DNA from: Prevotellaceae bacterium
Lineage (GTDB): Bacteria; Bacteroidota; Bacteroidia; Bacteroidales; Bacteroidaceae
Direction of reading: 5' to 3'
DNA length: 40,824 nucleotides
Assembly: GCA_003150315.1 (NCBI GenBank)
Contig: QAML01000100.1
Coordinates: 1-40,824 of the forward strand
Position 1 is the first letter of the stretch; every line of letters begins with the position of its first letter. Below the pieces are notes generated by a model, which ran no database searches, was not told where the DNA came from, and worked only from the letters and a program-made list of their open reading frames with translations. Positions 25,482 through 34,806 of this stretch are shown one piece after another. A program made the translations under genes and the position numbers.

Positions 25482-25988
25482 TTATGCCTTTTCTTTTGTA
25501 CGGGGAATCTCTATTATTTCAAGATCTTTGAATGTGCCTTTGTCGGCAGTGAACCTTACAAGCGTGCGAACCGTTTGCCACCCCTGCAAACCCGCTGCCC
25601 CGGGATTTATATGGAGCAGTCCGAGTCGTTTGTCGTATTCCACTTTCAGAATATGGGAATGCCCGCTTATGAAAAGTTTAGGCGGACGGCGCATAATCTG
25701 TTCCCTTATGCTGCGGTCGTAGTTTCCGGGATATCCTCCTATATGTTTCATCAGCACTTCGGCACCTTCGCAGTTCCAACACAGTTTTTCGGGATACATT
25801 ATGCGCAGGTCGCCGCCGTCGCAATTGCCGCAAACGGCGCGAAGCGGCTTTATTTCGTTAAGACGTTGGGCTATTTCCATGCTGCCTATGTCGCCTGCGT
25901 GCCAAATCTCGTCGCATTCCGCGAAATACTCCCTGTATTTCTCGTCCCAATAGCCATGAGTGTCCGACAAAAGCCCTATGCGTTTCAT
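25482..25988 (-). CDS. YfcE/MJ0936-type metallophosphoesterase
   Basis: Calcineurin-like phosphoesterase of 168 residues with all family motifs: D9 and H11 (SDTHG), D33 (GDIG), N55 (GNCD) and H110 and H112 (SGHSH). It probably hydrolyses phosphodiesters with two metal ions; the natural substrate is unknown. It follows the cytidylate-kinase-like gene by 9 bases and is last in a three-gene leftward operon. Its C-terminus ends a few dozen bases from repeat copy 6. Confidence 0.9.
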   Translation of the reverse strand: MKRIGLLSDTHGYWDEKYREYFAECDEIWHAGDIGSMEIAQRLNEIKPLRAVCGNCDGGDLRIMYPEKLCWNCEGAEVLMKHIGGYPGNYDRSIREQIMRRPPKLFISGHSHILKVEYDKRLGLLHINPGAAGLQGWQTVRTLVRFTADKGTFKDLEIIEIPRTKEKA

Positions 25989-25997
25989 GGGTGCCTT

Positions 25998-26636
25998 TTA
26001 TTTTGCCGGGCGCGATATGCCGAGCTTTTTCTCTATGAATTCGGCAATAAATTCCGTAGTGCCTTCAATGCCGAAAACGCTGGAATTTATGCAAAGGTGA
26101 TAAGTGTCGGCAGAACCCCAGGTGCCGTCGGAATAGAAGTTGTAATATTGCGAACGTTGTTGGTCGCCCTGGCGAATAAGTTTCTCGGCGGCTTGCGCGG
26201 TTATGACGCGGCGCAGACAAAGCCGCTTTACGCGGTCGGCATAATCGGCGGAAACAAAAACATTGGCGCAACGTTTCTTGTCGCGAAGCACATAGTCGGC
26301 ACAACGTCCTATGAATATGCACGAATGTTCGGCGGCAATTTTCTTTATAGTCTCGCTTTGAATGCGGAATAGTGTTTCCTCGCTGATAGGATTGCCGTAA
26401 ATATCGCCGCTTCCCACAAAGGGAATGAAATTCGAGAAAAACGAACGGGTTCCTTGCTTTTTCTCGTCGGAATTTTCGAAATTTCCGGCATCTATTCCGC
26501 TTTCTTTTGCGGCACGTTTTATTAATTCGTTGTCGTAGCAGGTAATGCCGAACATTTCGGCGAGTCGCAGACCTATTTCTTTGCCTCCGCTTCCAAGCTG
26601 ACGCCCTATGTTTATGACAAAAGTCTTGTCTTCCAT
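25998..26636 (-). CDS. Cytidylate-kinase-like family protein
   Basis: P-loop kinase-like protein of 212 residues starting at MEDKTFVINIGRQLGSGGKE, whose GRQLGSGGKEIG is the phosphate-binding loop. SCIFIGRCADYVLRDKK and ADYADRVKRLC match the Cytidylate_kin2 family, distinct from housekeeping Cmk. The middle (SFFSNFIPFVGSGDIYGNPI) is the variable nucleotide-lid region. Substrate is unproven. It is placed 10 bases after the MATE gene stop and 9 before the phosphoesterase. Confidence 0.85.
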   Translation of the reverse strand: MEDKTFVINIGRQLGSGGKEIGLRLAEMFGITCYDNELIKRAAKESGIDAGNFENSDEKKQGTRSFFSNFIPFVGSGDIYGNPISEETLFRIQSETIKKIAAEHSCIFIGRCADYVLRDKKRCANVFVSADYADRVKRLCLRRVITAQAAEKLIRQGDQQRSQYYNFYSDGTWGSADTYHLCINSSVFGIEGTTEFIAEFIEKKLGISRPAK

Positions 26637-26646
26637 TTCTTTGGAA

Positions 26647-28032
26647 TTATATTTCGGTTTGTAGATTTGAGTTTTCAAGTTTTCCGCGCATTTTGAATTT
26701 GCGCATGTGGTATATCAGCACTATTGCTGCCGTTATAGCCGCTGTTCCGTCGGCTATTGGAACAGAATACCATATTCCTTCGAGTCCGAAAAAGTTCGGA
26801 AGGATGAGCAAAAGGGGAACGAGGAAAAGCAATTGGCGCGTGAGCGACAGGAATATGCTTATGCCCGCCTTGCCTATGCTTTGGAAAAATCCTATGGTTA
26901 TCATTTGGAATCCTATGATGGGCACCACGAGGTTCATGACCCTCAGCGCGTGTGCGGCTTCCTTCAAAAGTTCTTCGTCGTTTGTAAACGCGCTTGCCAC
27001 GGGCGTTGCCAGAAGCACGCAAACAATGAAGCCCACTATCCAAATGCCTGTGGCAATGGTTATGGCGTATTTCAGAACCTGATTAAGTCGTGTGTAGTGT
27101 TTGGCTCCAAAGTTGAAACCGGCAATGGGCTGCATGCCCTGGTTTATGCCTATTACCACCATTACGAAGAAGAACATCATTCGGTTGGCAATGCCATACG
27201 CGCCCACGGCAACGTCTCCGCCGTAGCTCACGAGCTGTTTGTTTATGATTATGACCACTAAGCACGCGCACAGGTTTATCAGAAACGGCGACAAGCCTAT
27301 CGAAAGGCTTCCGGTAACTATTCTTCTTTCAAGACGATAGGTGCCGCGCCGCAGGTGGATAAGCTCGTCGGGATTGGAAAAGAGCTTGAATTGCCATAGA
27401 AGCACTATGAGCTGCGAAAGAACTGTGGCGAGAGCGGCTCCGCGTATGCCGAGATGCAAAACGAAGATGAACAGCGGGGCGAGGGCTATGTTTATTATCA
27501 CGGTCATGATGGTTGCCTTCATGGCCTTCTTGGGTTTGCCAGACGAGCGAAGCATGGCGTTCAGTCCCAGAAACATGTGAGTGAATACGTTGCCTATCAA
27601 GACTATCACCATAAAGTCCCGGGCGTAGGGTATGGTGTAGTCGCTTGCGCCGAAGAATCTCAGAATGGGGTCGAGAAACAACAGCATCACCGCACCAAGC
27701 CCTATGCCTATTATGCAGTTGAGCGTTATGACGTTGCCGAGGATTTTGGCGGCAAAGTTATAGTCTTTCTCGCCGAGCTTAACCGAAAGCAGCGTGCTTC
27801 CACCCACTCCCACCATTGCGCCGAAGGCTGCCGAGAGGTTCATGATGGGCATGGTTATTGCCAATCCCATGATTGCTCCCGCGCCTACGCCTTGTCCAAT
27901 GAAAATTCCGTCGACAATGTTGTAAAGTGATGAGGCTACCATGGCAACGATTGCCGGAATGGCGTATTGAAGAAGCAGACTGAACACCGGTTTCTCGCTA
28001 AGTTCCGTAAGTAATTTCTTGTCTGTTGTCAT
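26647..28032 (-). CDS. MATE-family efflux transporter
   Basis: Protein of 461 residues with about twelve hydrophobic helices in two homologous halves (first half from PVFSLLLQYAIPAIVAMVAS, second from about 235). GGSTLLSVKLGEKDY and the second-half QGMQPIAGFNFGAKHY are MepA/NorM-type signatures. It is expected to export cationic compounds with Na+ or H+ counter-transport; the substrate is unknown. It leads the operon with the kinase-like protein and phosphoesterase, under a TAATTTTG box. Confidence 0.92.
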   Translation of the reverse strand: MTTDKKLLTELSEKPVFSLLLQYAIPAIVAMVASSLYNIVDGIFIGQGVGAGAIMGLAITMPIMNLSAAFGAMVGVGGSTLLSVKLGEKDYNFAAKILGNVITLNCIIGIGLGAVMLLFLDPILRFFGASDYTIPYARDFMVIVLIGNVFTHMFLGLNAMLRSSGKPKKAMKATIMTVIINIALAPLFIFVLHLGIRGAALATVLSQLIVLLWQFKLFSNPDELIHLRRGTYRLERRIVTGSLSIGLSPFLINLCACLVVIIINKQLVSYGGDVAVGAYGIANRMMFFFVMVVIGINQGMQPIAGFNFGAKHYTRLNQVLKYAITIATGIWIVGFIVCVLLATPVASAFTNDEELLKEAAHALRVMNLVVPIIGFQMITIGFFQSIGKAGISIFLSLTRQLLFLVPLLLILPNFFGLEGIWYSVPIADGTAAITAAIVLIYHMRKFKMRGKLENSNLQTEI

Positions 28033-28054
28033 GTCTTTGTTTTTATTGCGAGTG

Positions 28055-28062
28055 CAAAATTA
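28055..28062 (-). promoter_or_regulatory. Bacteroidetes-type -7 box for the MATE operon
   Basis: The minus strand reads TAATTTTG, 22 bases before the MATE ATG. Confidence 0.6.
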
Positions 28063-28279
28063 CTTATTGATTGCGTGATAGGAAACGTTGCGGCGGATTA
28101 TTGCACGGAAAACGCGCGAAGTCTGTGATATATAGCAAAGTGTGAAGCGCAAAAACGTCGGAATGCGTAGTGTGGGTGCGGGGCTGTGATATGGCGGGAA
28201 AATTACGGGTTGCGGAGCGGCGGGGAACGGTTTCCGGGGTCTGCATATTCATTATTTTCGAAGCGGTATGCACAAACGC

Positions 28280-28453
28280 GAAAAAACACATGGCTTATCG
28301 CAAAAAATACAAGCCATGTATTTTAAAATACAAGGCACTTATTTCAAAATATATGCCTTATATTTTTCGTCTTTCTAAGTATTTGACAGACTGCAACTTA
28401 TAAAAACCGAAGAAAAATGCTTATCTGTCTGATTATCTGTGGTTTACTAAAAT
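28280..28453 (+). repeat. Dispersed modular palindromic element, copy 7
   Basis: Half-sites ATGGCTTAT, ACAAGCCAT, ACAAGGCAC and ATGCCTTAT (right, left, left, right). The long tail (CAACTTATAAAAACCGAAG ... TATCTGTCTGATTATC) matches copies 8 and 9, showing the element can extend about 70 bases past AACTTATAAAA. Confidence 0.9.
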
Positions 28454-28675
28454 GTCCGATTCGAAGCGTAAAAAGCATGCGGCATGCATGGTGTGGAAAA
28501 ATATGCAATTCCTGTTTTCTTTCGGAATGGAAGTTTCCGCTAACTTGTAAAACATAGCCGGTGCGCCTTGGCTGTGCAAATGTTTGCCAAACAATATTAA
28601 TTTCATTGTGCCACTTTATGAATGGCATGGAGTTTGTTTGAAAACAGTCATATATAATAATAGGTATAGAGAATA
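28454..28675. other. Intergenic leader of the DUF3737 gene
   Basis: No gene and no clear TAnnTTTG box. TTTGTTTG near 28631 and AT-rich sequence before the ATG are the only promoter-like features. Confidence 0.35.
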
Positions 28676-29527
28676 ATGGAACTTGTCAAAGACAAACAGT
28701 ATGGCGGAGAACGCCCTCTTTTCGGAAGCCACGATATGAGGCTTGACAACATAACCATTGTTGACGGCGAATCGGGCATTAAATGCTGCAAAAACCTTGA
28801 ATGCGTCAATTCAAAGTTCTACGGCAAATATCCGTGGTGGCACGTTGACGGAAGTGTGATAGAGGATTGCTATTTTGCACCGGGAAGCCGTTCGGCAATA
28901 TGGTATAGCAATGACATGGTGATGAGGAATTGTGTGATTGACGGACCGAAGTTTTTCCGCGAAATGAGGAATCTGGAACTCGAAAACGTGAAAATAACCG
29001 ATGCCGACGAAACATTCTGGAAAATTGACGGGTTGAAAATCAGAAACGTCGAGCTTCACGAGGGTACATATCCTTTCATGTTCAGCAAAAACATATATGT
29101 GGACGGTTTGAAGTCCGATTCGAAATACGTGTTTCAGTATTGCAAAAACGTAGAAGTCCACAACGCCGAAATCACAACCAAAGACAGTTTCTGGGAATGT
29201 GAGAATGTAACGGTTTATGATTCGAAACTTGACGGCGAATACCTTGCATGGCACAGCAAGAACGTGAAACTTGTGCGCTGCCACATAAGTGGAGAACAAC
29301 CTCTCTGCTATCTTGACGGCATTACACTTGAAGATTGTACTTTTGACCCTGCGTGCGACCGCGCTTTCGAAGACAGCAGCAACATTGACGCACAAATCCG
29401 TGGCGCAATTGCGGAAGTGAAGAATCCTATAAGCGGGCACATCGTAGCCGACGCAATTGGCAGGATAACTTACGATGCCTTTGCAAAAGGCAGGGATTGC
29501 GTCATAGAAACCCGCAAAGATTCTTGA
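28676..29527 (+). CDS. DUF3737 parallel beta-helix protein
   Basis: Protein of 283 residues without signal peptide, so probably cytoplasmic. It is built from short beta-helix rungs of the type NVxxxDSxxxGEYLxWHSKNVKLVRC, with many aromatic residues at similar rung positions (YPWWHVDG, AIWYSNDM, DSFWECEN, AWHSKNV). The opening ELVKDKQYGGERPLFGSHD is the DUF3737 signature. The function of the family is unknown. It ends one base before the MalY/PatB-type gene, so the two are translationally coupled, which suggests a linked role. Confidence 0.88.
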   Translation: MELVKDKQYGGERPLFGSHDMRLDNITIVDGESGIKCCKNLECVNSKFYGKYPWWHVDGSVIEDCYFAPGSRSAIWYSNDMVMRNCVIDGPKFFREMRNLELENVKITDADETFWKIDGLKIRNVELHEGTYPFMFSKNIYVDGLKSDSKYVFQYCKNVEVHNAEITTKDSFWECENVTVYDSKLDGEYLAWHSKNVKLVRCHISGEQPLCYLDGITLEDCTFDPACDRAFEDSSNIDAQIRGAIAEVKNPISGHIVADAIGRITYDAFAKGRDCVIETRKDS

Positions 29528-29528
29528 A

Positions 29529-30695
29529 ATGTCGGGGCTTTTTGACAATATAATAAAGCGGCGCGGAAGCGGCTCATACAAGTGGGACACACCGAAAAGC
29601 GATGATGTTCTGCCAATGTGGGTGGCCGACATGGATTTTCCCGTTGCCCCGTGCATACAAAAGGCTCTCGAAAAGCGTGTGAACCACGGAGTGTTCGGCT
29701 ATACCCTTGTGGGAGAATCTTATTACAATGCGGTGATAAACTGGTTTGGAATGCGCCATAATTGGACCATTGAGCGCGAAAACATTCTTTACACGTCGGG
29801 CGTTGTTCCCGCAATAAGCTGCTGCATAAAGGCTATGTGCATGACGGGAGAGAATGTACTTGTGCAGACACCCGTTTACAACTGTTTCTTTTCAAGCATA
29901 CGCAATCAGGGATGCCAGATTGTGGAAAACGAATTGGTAAGAGAGGGCAACACTTACAGAATAGATTTCGAAGATTTCGAACGCAAGTGCGCCGACGACA
30001 AGACCACCGTTTTTCTTCTCTGCAATCCTCACAATCCCGCGGGACGTGTGTGGACGCGCGAGGAACTTGAAAAGATGAACAACATTTGCATGCGCCACGG
30101 CGTGAGGGTCATTGCCGACGAAATACATTGCGAACTCGTTATGCCGGGTCATGAATACACGCCTTTTGCTTCGGTGAGCAAAGAATGCGAGGATAATTGC
30201 GTGGCTCTCGGTTCTCCGTCAAAAGCTTTCAACACCGCAGGACTGCAAATTGCCAACATAGTTTGCAGCAACAGTGAACTGCGCCGCCGCATAGACCGTG
30301 CAATTAATATTTTTGAGGTTTGCGATGTGAATCCTTTCGGACCTGTGGCTCTCGAAGCGGCATACACCAAAGAGGGAGAGCGGTGGCTCGAGGAATTGAA
30401 CGGTTGCATTTGGAAAAACTATCAGACGTTGAAAATTTTTCTTGCCGACAATCTGCCTCAAATAAAGGTCATGGAACTTGAGGGAACGTATCTTGCGTGG
30501 CTCGACATAAGAGATTTGGGAATTTCTTCGGCGGAAGCAGAGGAATTGCTCCTTGAAAAAGGCAAACTCATGCTTTCGTGCGGCACCGATTACGGACAGA
30601 AAGCCGGCGAAGGCTATCTGCGCATGAATCTTGCCTGTCCTCCGCAGTTGCTCGAGGAGGGTTTGAAAAGAATGAAAGCAACTTTTGCGAAATAA
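29529..30695 (+). CDS. MalY/PatB-type PLP C-S lyase (aminotransferase fold I)
   Basis: Protein of 388 residues. KWDTPKSDDVLPMWVADMDF is the MalY/PatB N-terminal signature. FLLCNPHNPAGRVWTREEL, D197 in VIADEIHCELV and the PLP lysine K232 in GSPSKAFNTAGLQ complete the site. Members cleave cystathionine or cysteine S-conjugates to pyruvate, ammonia and a thiol. It is likely a cystathionine beta-lyase, but MalY and PatB show that regulatory or sulfur-salvage roles are possible. It is coupled to the DUF3737 gene. Confidence 0.88.
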   Translation: MSGLFDNIIKRRGSGSYKWDTPKSDDVLPMWVADMDFPVAPCIQKALEKRVNHGVFGYTLVGESYYNAVINWFGMRHNWTIERENILYTSGVVPAISCCIKAMCMTGENVLVQTPVYNCFFSSIRNQGCQIVENELVREGNTYRIDFEDFERKCADDKTTVFLLCNPHNPAGRVWTREELEKMNNICMRHGVRVIADEIHCELVMPGHEYTPFASVSKECEDNCVALGSPSKAFNTAGLQIANIVCSNSELRRRIDRAINIFEVCDVNPFGPVALEAAYTKEGERWLEELNGCIWKNYQTLKIFLADNLPQIKVMELEGTYLAWLDIRDLGISSAEAEELLLEKGKLMLSCGTDYGQKAGEGYLRMNLACPPQLLEEGLKRMKATFAK

Positions 30696-30719
30696 GAATA
30701 CGCAAATATTTTACAAAAC

Positions 30720-30758
30720 AATACACCCCCGGGAACAAAGCGTTCCCGGGGGTGTATT
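30720..30758. terminator. Strong bidirectional terminator between convergent genes
   Basis: Perfect 17-bp stem AATACACCCCCGGGAAC with its complement and a 5-base loop AAAGC. The minus side continues GTTTTGTAAAATATTT. Confidence 0.85.
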
Positions 30759-30787
30759 ATATGCAATTCAGAGCGAATTCAGCATTA

Positions 30788-33031
30788 TCAGTTACCCACG
30801 GCACGCACACACGAGCCGCCGCAAGTGTTCAAATCCCTGACATAATAGGCTGGATCAGCAGCATACCATGAAATGTCTATGCCGTATGCCGTGGGCCAGT
30901 ACGTATAACAAAGATTGCCGGTCCAATAAGCCAGAGAATTATCATCAACTTCAAATTCATCGTTCAGGTTTTCCGCAAAATAACCCGGAGCACAGCCCGT
31001 GGGAAGAAATATCCTGTTGCCGTTCGGACCGGTAAGCATTAATCCCTTTTTGCCTTTATATGTAACGAGTGCCTTTTCGCATTTGTCCAAAAGTTCAGCC
31101 ATTTCCTTTCGTGTGGGCATGCGGTATTTTCCGCCCATGTTCATTTTTGCCGCATCTTTTGAGGTATTGCAGATGGGCGAATTGGGAAAATCAAAATCCG
31201 ATTGGTATAATCCGGGATATTCATGTTCCTTGGGATTATAATATTTATAGTTGGCAATCGAAAAACTACCTTTCGAAGAAGCTTCGCCCCAGGCAAATAG
31301 CTTACCACGTTCCTCGGGCGAGCTTGCACCTACGTTGTGCGAAGCCCATTTTACGCTAAGTCCCAAATCAATAAGGTCGCCCGAAGTAGGAGGTCCCACT
31401 TCGGCGTTGCCGTTAATGACAACCTGTTTGATAATTCCCCCGGTTCCGTTGTAAAGTGTGGCTTTAAGTTTGTCGCTGTACTTTGAAGGAGTCCAGTCAA
31501 CGGTTGCAATACCGTTTGAAGTGATTGCGTAATTCGCCGAAAGGGTTCCGTCGCCTTCGAAAATCACCAACTGCGGAAGAATAGAGGGCATCGGCTCGCC
31601 GTAAAGGAACTTGTCGTAAACCATAACCTGAACTTTATTAACGCTTCCAAGGTCAAATTCTTTTTCAGTGGGGTGAAGCACCTGCATTCCCGATGGCGAC
31701 TTAAATATCTCGTAGTTCAAAAGGTTTGCAGCTGCTAAATTATAATGGTAAAGCTCGTGAGAAAAAATCATGGGGCTTAGACCAACTGCGCCGTCCACAC
31801 CTGCGTTTAACGAAAAGCTATACGCGCTCCCGCCATTCTTACCTGACGAACCGTTAGCGAATTCTCCTACGTTATAACCGCCGCTTAGCGAAGCCGAATA
31901 GTAAGGTTTTATGTCGAAAGTGGCTGCTGCCACCTCGTAGAAGGTAAGAAAAATGCGCGGCCACAGAGATGCTTTTACTTCTATGCTTCCAATGTTTTTC
32001 ACATTCGCATTATTTAGCTCGTTGGTTACCTGTAAATAGTTTATTCTTTGTAATCCTTTCGACGATTGCGACCATGTGAGACCGTATTTGCCGCTTATTT
32101 TTGTATTTACGTCGAAATTTACGATTTGTTTCCCTGAAACTTTTCCGTTAACCCCGCACATCAAGTCCGCACTCATACTTACGACCACGGGGACGCCGCC
32201 GGGATAGAACACCAAGCGCACAGGTTTGAACATACTCTCCATAAGTTTGGTTTCTTGTTCTATATTGGCGTTGGCGTGAATCTCTTCCTGAATCGTATTA
32301 ATGATGTTTATGTCCCCGTTAAGCACTGCTTCCATCGCAAGATCCCCGCTACGGTATTGGCGATAGGCTTCTTCTTTCGTAGCTTTGAGAGTGCGCTCGC
32401 CAAAACTGAAATAAACATCCAAATTCAGGTCTGCGCTGAAACGGGATTCCTTTATTTCGATTTTAGATCCTAAAGCGTTGTAAAGTTTCAGCCCGTAAGA
32501 GATAGGAGCTACCCAATCCCAGAGTTTGTCTGTCCATTTGCTGCCGCGCGTATACTTTTCAGACTTCAGAGAGTGGGTTTTGTTGTTTTCAAAGATTATT
32601 TTCTGCGGATAGTAAACGGTAACTCCCGTGGCTTTTGTTTCTTTTTGGTCGGCACCTGTGCTTAGATAGAAATTTGTATTGGCGAAGATATCGCACAATG
32701 CCCCTTGTATGCCTTTTATTTCCACATCTCCGCCCGAACGTTTCACACTGTTTACGATTGTTATGCAGCCGGCGGTGTCGGCTAATATGGAAAGAACGGA
32801 TCCTTTTTTGATTTTTTCCGTTTCAGAAGTGAGTTGCAGTGTAAATGTCTGGTCCTTGGAGTTATAGTTCTTCACTTTTGTCTTGTCCCAATCCACGGAA
32901 ACATAGTTGGGATTGATTACTGCGGCTTTTTCTTCTTCGTTTTTCCAACCGCCCGAGACATCCGGGCTGTCTTTTGCGCAAGAAAAAAGCAGCGCACAGG
33001 TAAGAAATAGGAACAGGAGACTTTTTTTCAT
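30788..33031 (-). CDS. Large lipoprotein with C-terminal FISUMP-like domain
   Basis: Protein of 747 residues. The signal peptide ends in a lipobox, LLFSC, with lipidated C18; the following AKDSPD is acidic and may act as a Bacteroidetes surface-export signal. Residues about 45-540 form a long beta-rich region I do not recognise. From about residue 560 comes a domain of the Fibrobacter-paralogous (FISUMP) type: DLGLSVKWASHNVGASSPEE, FAWGEASSKG, GGKYRMPTRKEMAELLDKC, LTGPNGNRIFLPTG and the final CVRAVGN. It follows the GH110-like gene by 28 bases, so the two are probably co-transcribed. A role in surface glycan binding is possible but unproven. Confidence 0.75.
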   Translation of the reverse strand: MKKSLLFLFLTCALLFSCAKDSPDVSGGWKNEEEKAAVINPNYVSVDWDKTKVKNYNSKDQTFTLQLTSETEKIKKGSVLSILADTAGCITIVNSVKRSGGDVEIKGIQGALCDIFANTNFYLSTGADQKETKATGVTVYYPQKIIFENNKTHSLKSEKYTRGSKWTDKLWDWVAPISYGLKLYNALGSKIEIKESRFSADLNLDVYFSFGERTLKATKEEAYRQYRSGDLAMEAVLNGDINIINTIQEEIHANANIEQETKLMESMFKPVRLVFYPGGVPVVVSMSADLMCGVNGKVSGKQIVNFDVNTKISGKYGLTWSQSSKGLQRINYLQVTNELNNANVKNIGSIEVKASLWPRIFLTFYEVAAATFDIKPYYSASLSGGYNVGEFANGSSGKNGGSAYSFSLNAGVDGAVGLSPMIFSHELYHYNLAAANLLNYEIFKSPSGMQVLHPTEKEFDLGSVNKVQVMVYDKFLYGEPMPSILPQLVIFEGDGTLSANYAITSNGIATVDWTPSKYSDKLKATLYNGTGGIIKQVVINGNAEVGPPTSGDLIDLGLSVKWASHNVGASSPEERGKLFAWGEASSKGSFSIANYKYYNPKEHEYPGLYQSDFDFPNSPICNTSKDAAKMNMGGKYRMPTRKEMAELLDKCEKALVTYKGKKGLMLTGPNGNRIFLPTGCAPGYFAENLNDEFEVDDNSLAYWTGNLCYTYWPTAYGIDISWYAADPAYYVRDLNTCGGSCVRAVGN

Positions 33032-33059
33032 AACGAAATGATTATTTGTAGGTGAAATA

Positions 33060-34766
33060 TCAGGGTTGGGAAGTATATAAGTTGTTGCTGTTTTCGAGCA
33101 CGGGTGTATTTATAAGCCGGAAAAGGGAAGCTTCGGCAACGTTTGCCTTCTTGGTTATAATTTTATTGCCGGTGAACGAAACACCATTGGAATTTACTGC
33201 CGAAACAAGAGGAATGTTGTGGCGCAAATCGAATATGTTGTTTTTTACTACGAGTTGCGGAGTGCCTTTCTGGTTATAATCGTGCGAGGGACAGTTCACG
33301 GAAATGCCGCCCCATACAAGATTTCTGAAAATACAGTTCTCTATTGTGAGTTTCTGGGTTGGAGGACCTTCTATTCCGCCACTCAAAAGCGCAAGCTCAA
33401 ATGCAAGCCCGTTGTCTTCTATTGTACAGTTCGTTACCTTGGTCGGTTGGTGGGTCAGAATGCCTCTCTGCAGTTGCGTTCCCAATGTACATCCTGTTAT
33501 TACGGCTTCCTCGTCGCTTTGAAGGTAAAGGCAGTTTTTTGTGTCTGCTTCCGCAACGTTTTTGTCCAGTGTTACGATTCCCTCGCGGTAGTTCAGGGGC
33601 TCGTAGTCGGTAATGGTGCATTCCGCAAGCTGTTTGGAGGTTTCGGGATTGAACACCATTACTTTCTTGCCCTTTCCGAGATTTGTGTTGTCCCACAGAA
33701 TGTCTTTGTGTTCTATTTTGAATTTGTTTGTCGCGAGTATTTCCTTTATTGCATCGCCCGACATTTTTATATGAATAGCATCGTCCATGGTGCGTTCTAT
33801 GTGGCAATTTTCAATGCGTGGCTGATGTTCGTTGCCTTTCAGGTGCATTCCGTCGCTGCATCCCGCCACAATTCTGTTGTTTTTTGATATGATTGAACAG
33901 TTTCGCAGTATGTGGCGCGAGCAACCCTTCAGAACGAACGTCATGAGCGGTGCGGCGTATGACGTAATGTTTTCAAGAATAAGTCCGTCGCATTGCTGGG
34001 CGGCTATGTTGGATGTGTTGGTATATATGAACTCTCCTTTTTCGGCGGCATCCTTTGTTTCGTTGTTCTGAATAAGTCTGCTTTCGGCATAGGGCAGTTT
34101 CATGCAGAAAAAGTCGCCCGGTTTCAGTTGCTCTTGCTTTCGCAAATCATATTTCACGCCGAATGTTCCGTTGCCCAAGTCTTCCACTTCTTTCACCCAC
34201 GAATGTCCTTGAAAAAACTTGCGTGTTTTTCCGTTCGCTGTTATGCAGTCCACGATTTTTCCACCGTTTTTGTAAGGCTCTTTTCCTGCAACGGGGGCGG
34301 GATAACCGCTGTCAATCTTAAATTCAAGGTAATAATTGTCGGCATCTACCTTGCTAACTCTTCCCTGAGTGTAAGGAAGCGGCGAATAATCAATCTTGAA
34401 GTTGCGAATCACTATGTTTTTTGAACGGTAAACGGCAAATGCCCGCGAAGAAGGGTGAATGAGCAGTGTGCAACCGTTTCCTTCGACAACGAGATTGTTG
34501 GCGCGGTTTATGAGAACCCTTCCGTACAAATCTTTTGTGTGTTGTCCAATGCGGTAAACCTTTCCCGGCGCGAACACTACCTTGGCGGGGCGTTTTTGTT
34601 GTGATGCTTTAAGAAACAGACGGGTCAGTGCCGGCAGATCATCGGTTTTGCCGTTGCCTTTTACGCCGTATTTCGATACATTATAATATATGGTGTCGTT
34701 CTTTTCGGCTTTTGTCTGCACCGAAAGAATACAAAATACAATCAATGCCCCAAGAAAATATTTCAT
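33060..34766 (-). CDS. Secreted right-handed beta-helix glycosidase, GH110-like
   Basis: Protein of 568 residues starting MKYFLGALIVFCILSVQTKA, a signal peptide; the frame upstream of it is the promoter region. Pectate-lyase-superfamily opening VSKYGVKGNGKTDDLPALTR. Beta-helix rungs follow, with candidate catalytic acids D305 in AGCSDGMHLKGN and D328-D329 in ERTMDDAIHIK. The spacing and the GMHLKGN element resemble GH110 alpha-1,3-galactosidases, though I would not exclude another beta-helix family. The inserted domain around 135-225 also fits that family. It lies upstream of the lipoprotein gene and divergent from the EamA gene. Confidence 0.72.
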   Translation of the reverse strand: MKYFLGALIVFCILSVQTKAEKNDTIYYNVSKYGVKGNGKTDDLPALTRLFLKASQQKRPAKVVFAPGKVYRIGQHTKDLYGRVLINRANNLVVEGNGCTLLIHPSSRAFAVYRSKNIVIRNFKIDYSPLPYTQGRVSKVDADNYYLEFKIDSGYPAPVAGKEPYKNGGKIVDCITANGKTRKFFQGHSWVKEVEDLGNGTFGVKYDLRKQEQLKPGDFFCMKLPYAESRLIQNNETKDAAEKGEFIYTNTSNIAAQQCDGLILENITSYAAPLMTFVLKGCSRHILRNCSIISKNNRIVAGCSDGMHLKGNEHQPRIENCHIERTMDDAIHIKMSGDAIKEILATNKFKIEHKDILWDNTNLGKGKKVMVFNPETSKQLAECTITDYEPLNYREGIVTLDKNVAEADTKNCLYLQSDEEAVITGCTLGTQLQRGILTHQPTKVTNCTIEDNGLAFELALLSGGIEGPPTQKLTIENCIFRNLVWGGISVNCPSHDYNQKGTPQLVVKNNIFDLRHNIPLVSAVNSNGVSFTGNKIITKKANVAEASLFRLINTPVLENSNNLYTSQP

Positions 34767-34806
34767 TGTGTTTTGTTGATGTTGGACAAAAGAGATAAAT
34801 GTATGG

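Noticed and set aside
25419..26372. Long plus-strand open frame of 317 codons
   Set aside because: It is antisense to the phosphoesterase and cytidylate-kinase-like genes, which have complete motifs; composition is typical of a shadow frame.
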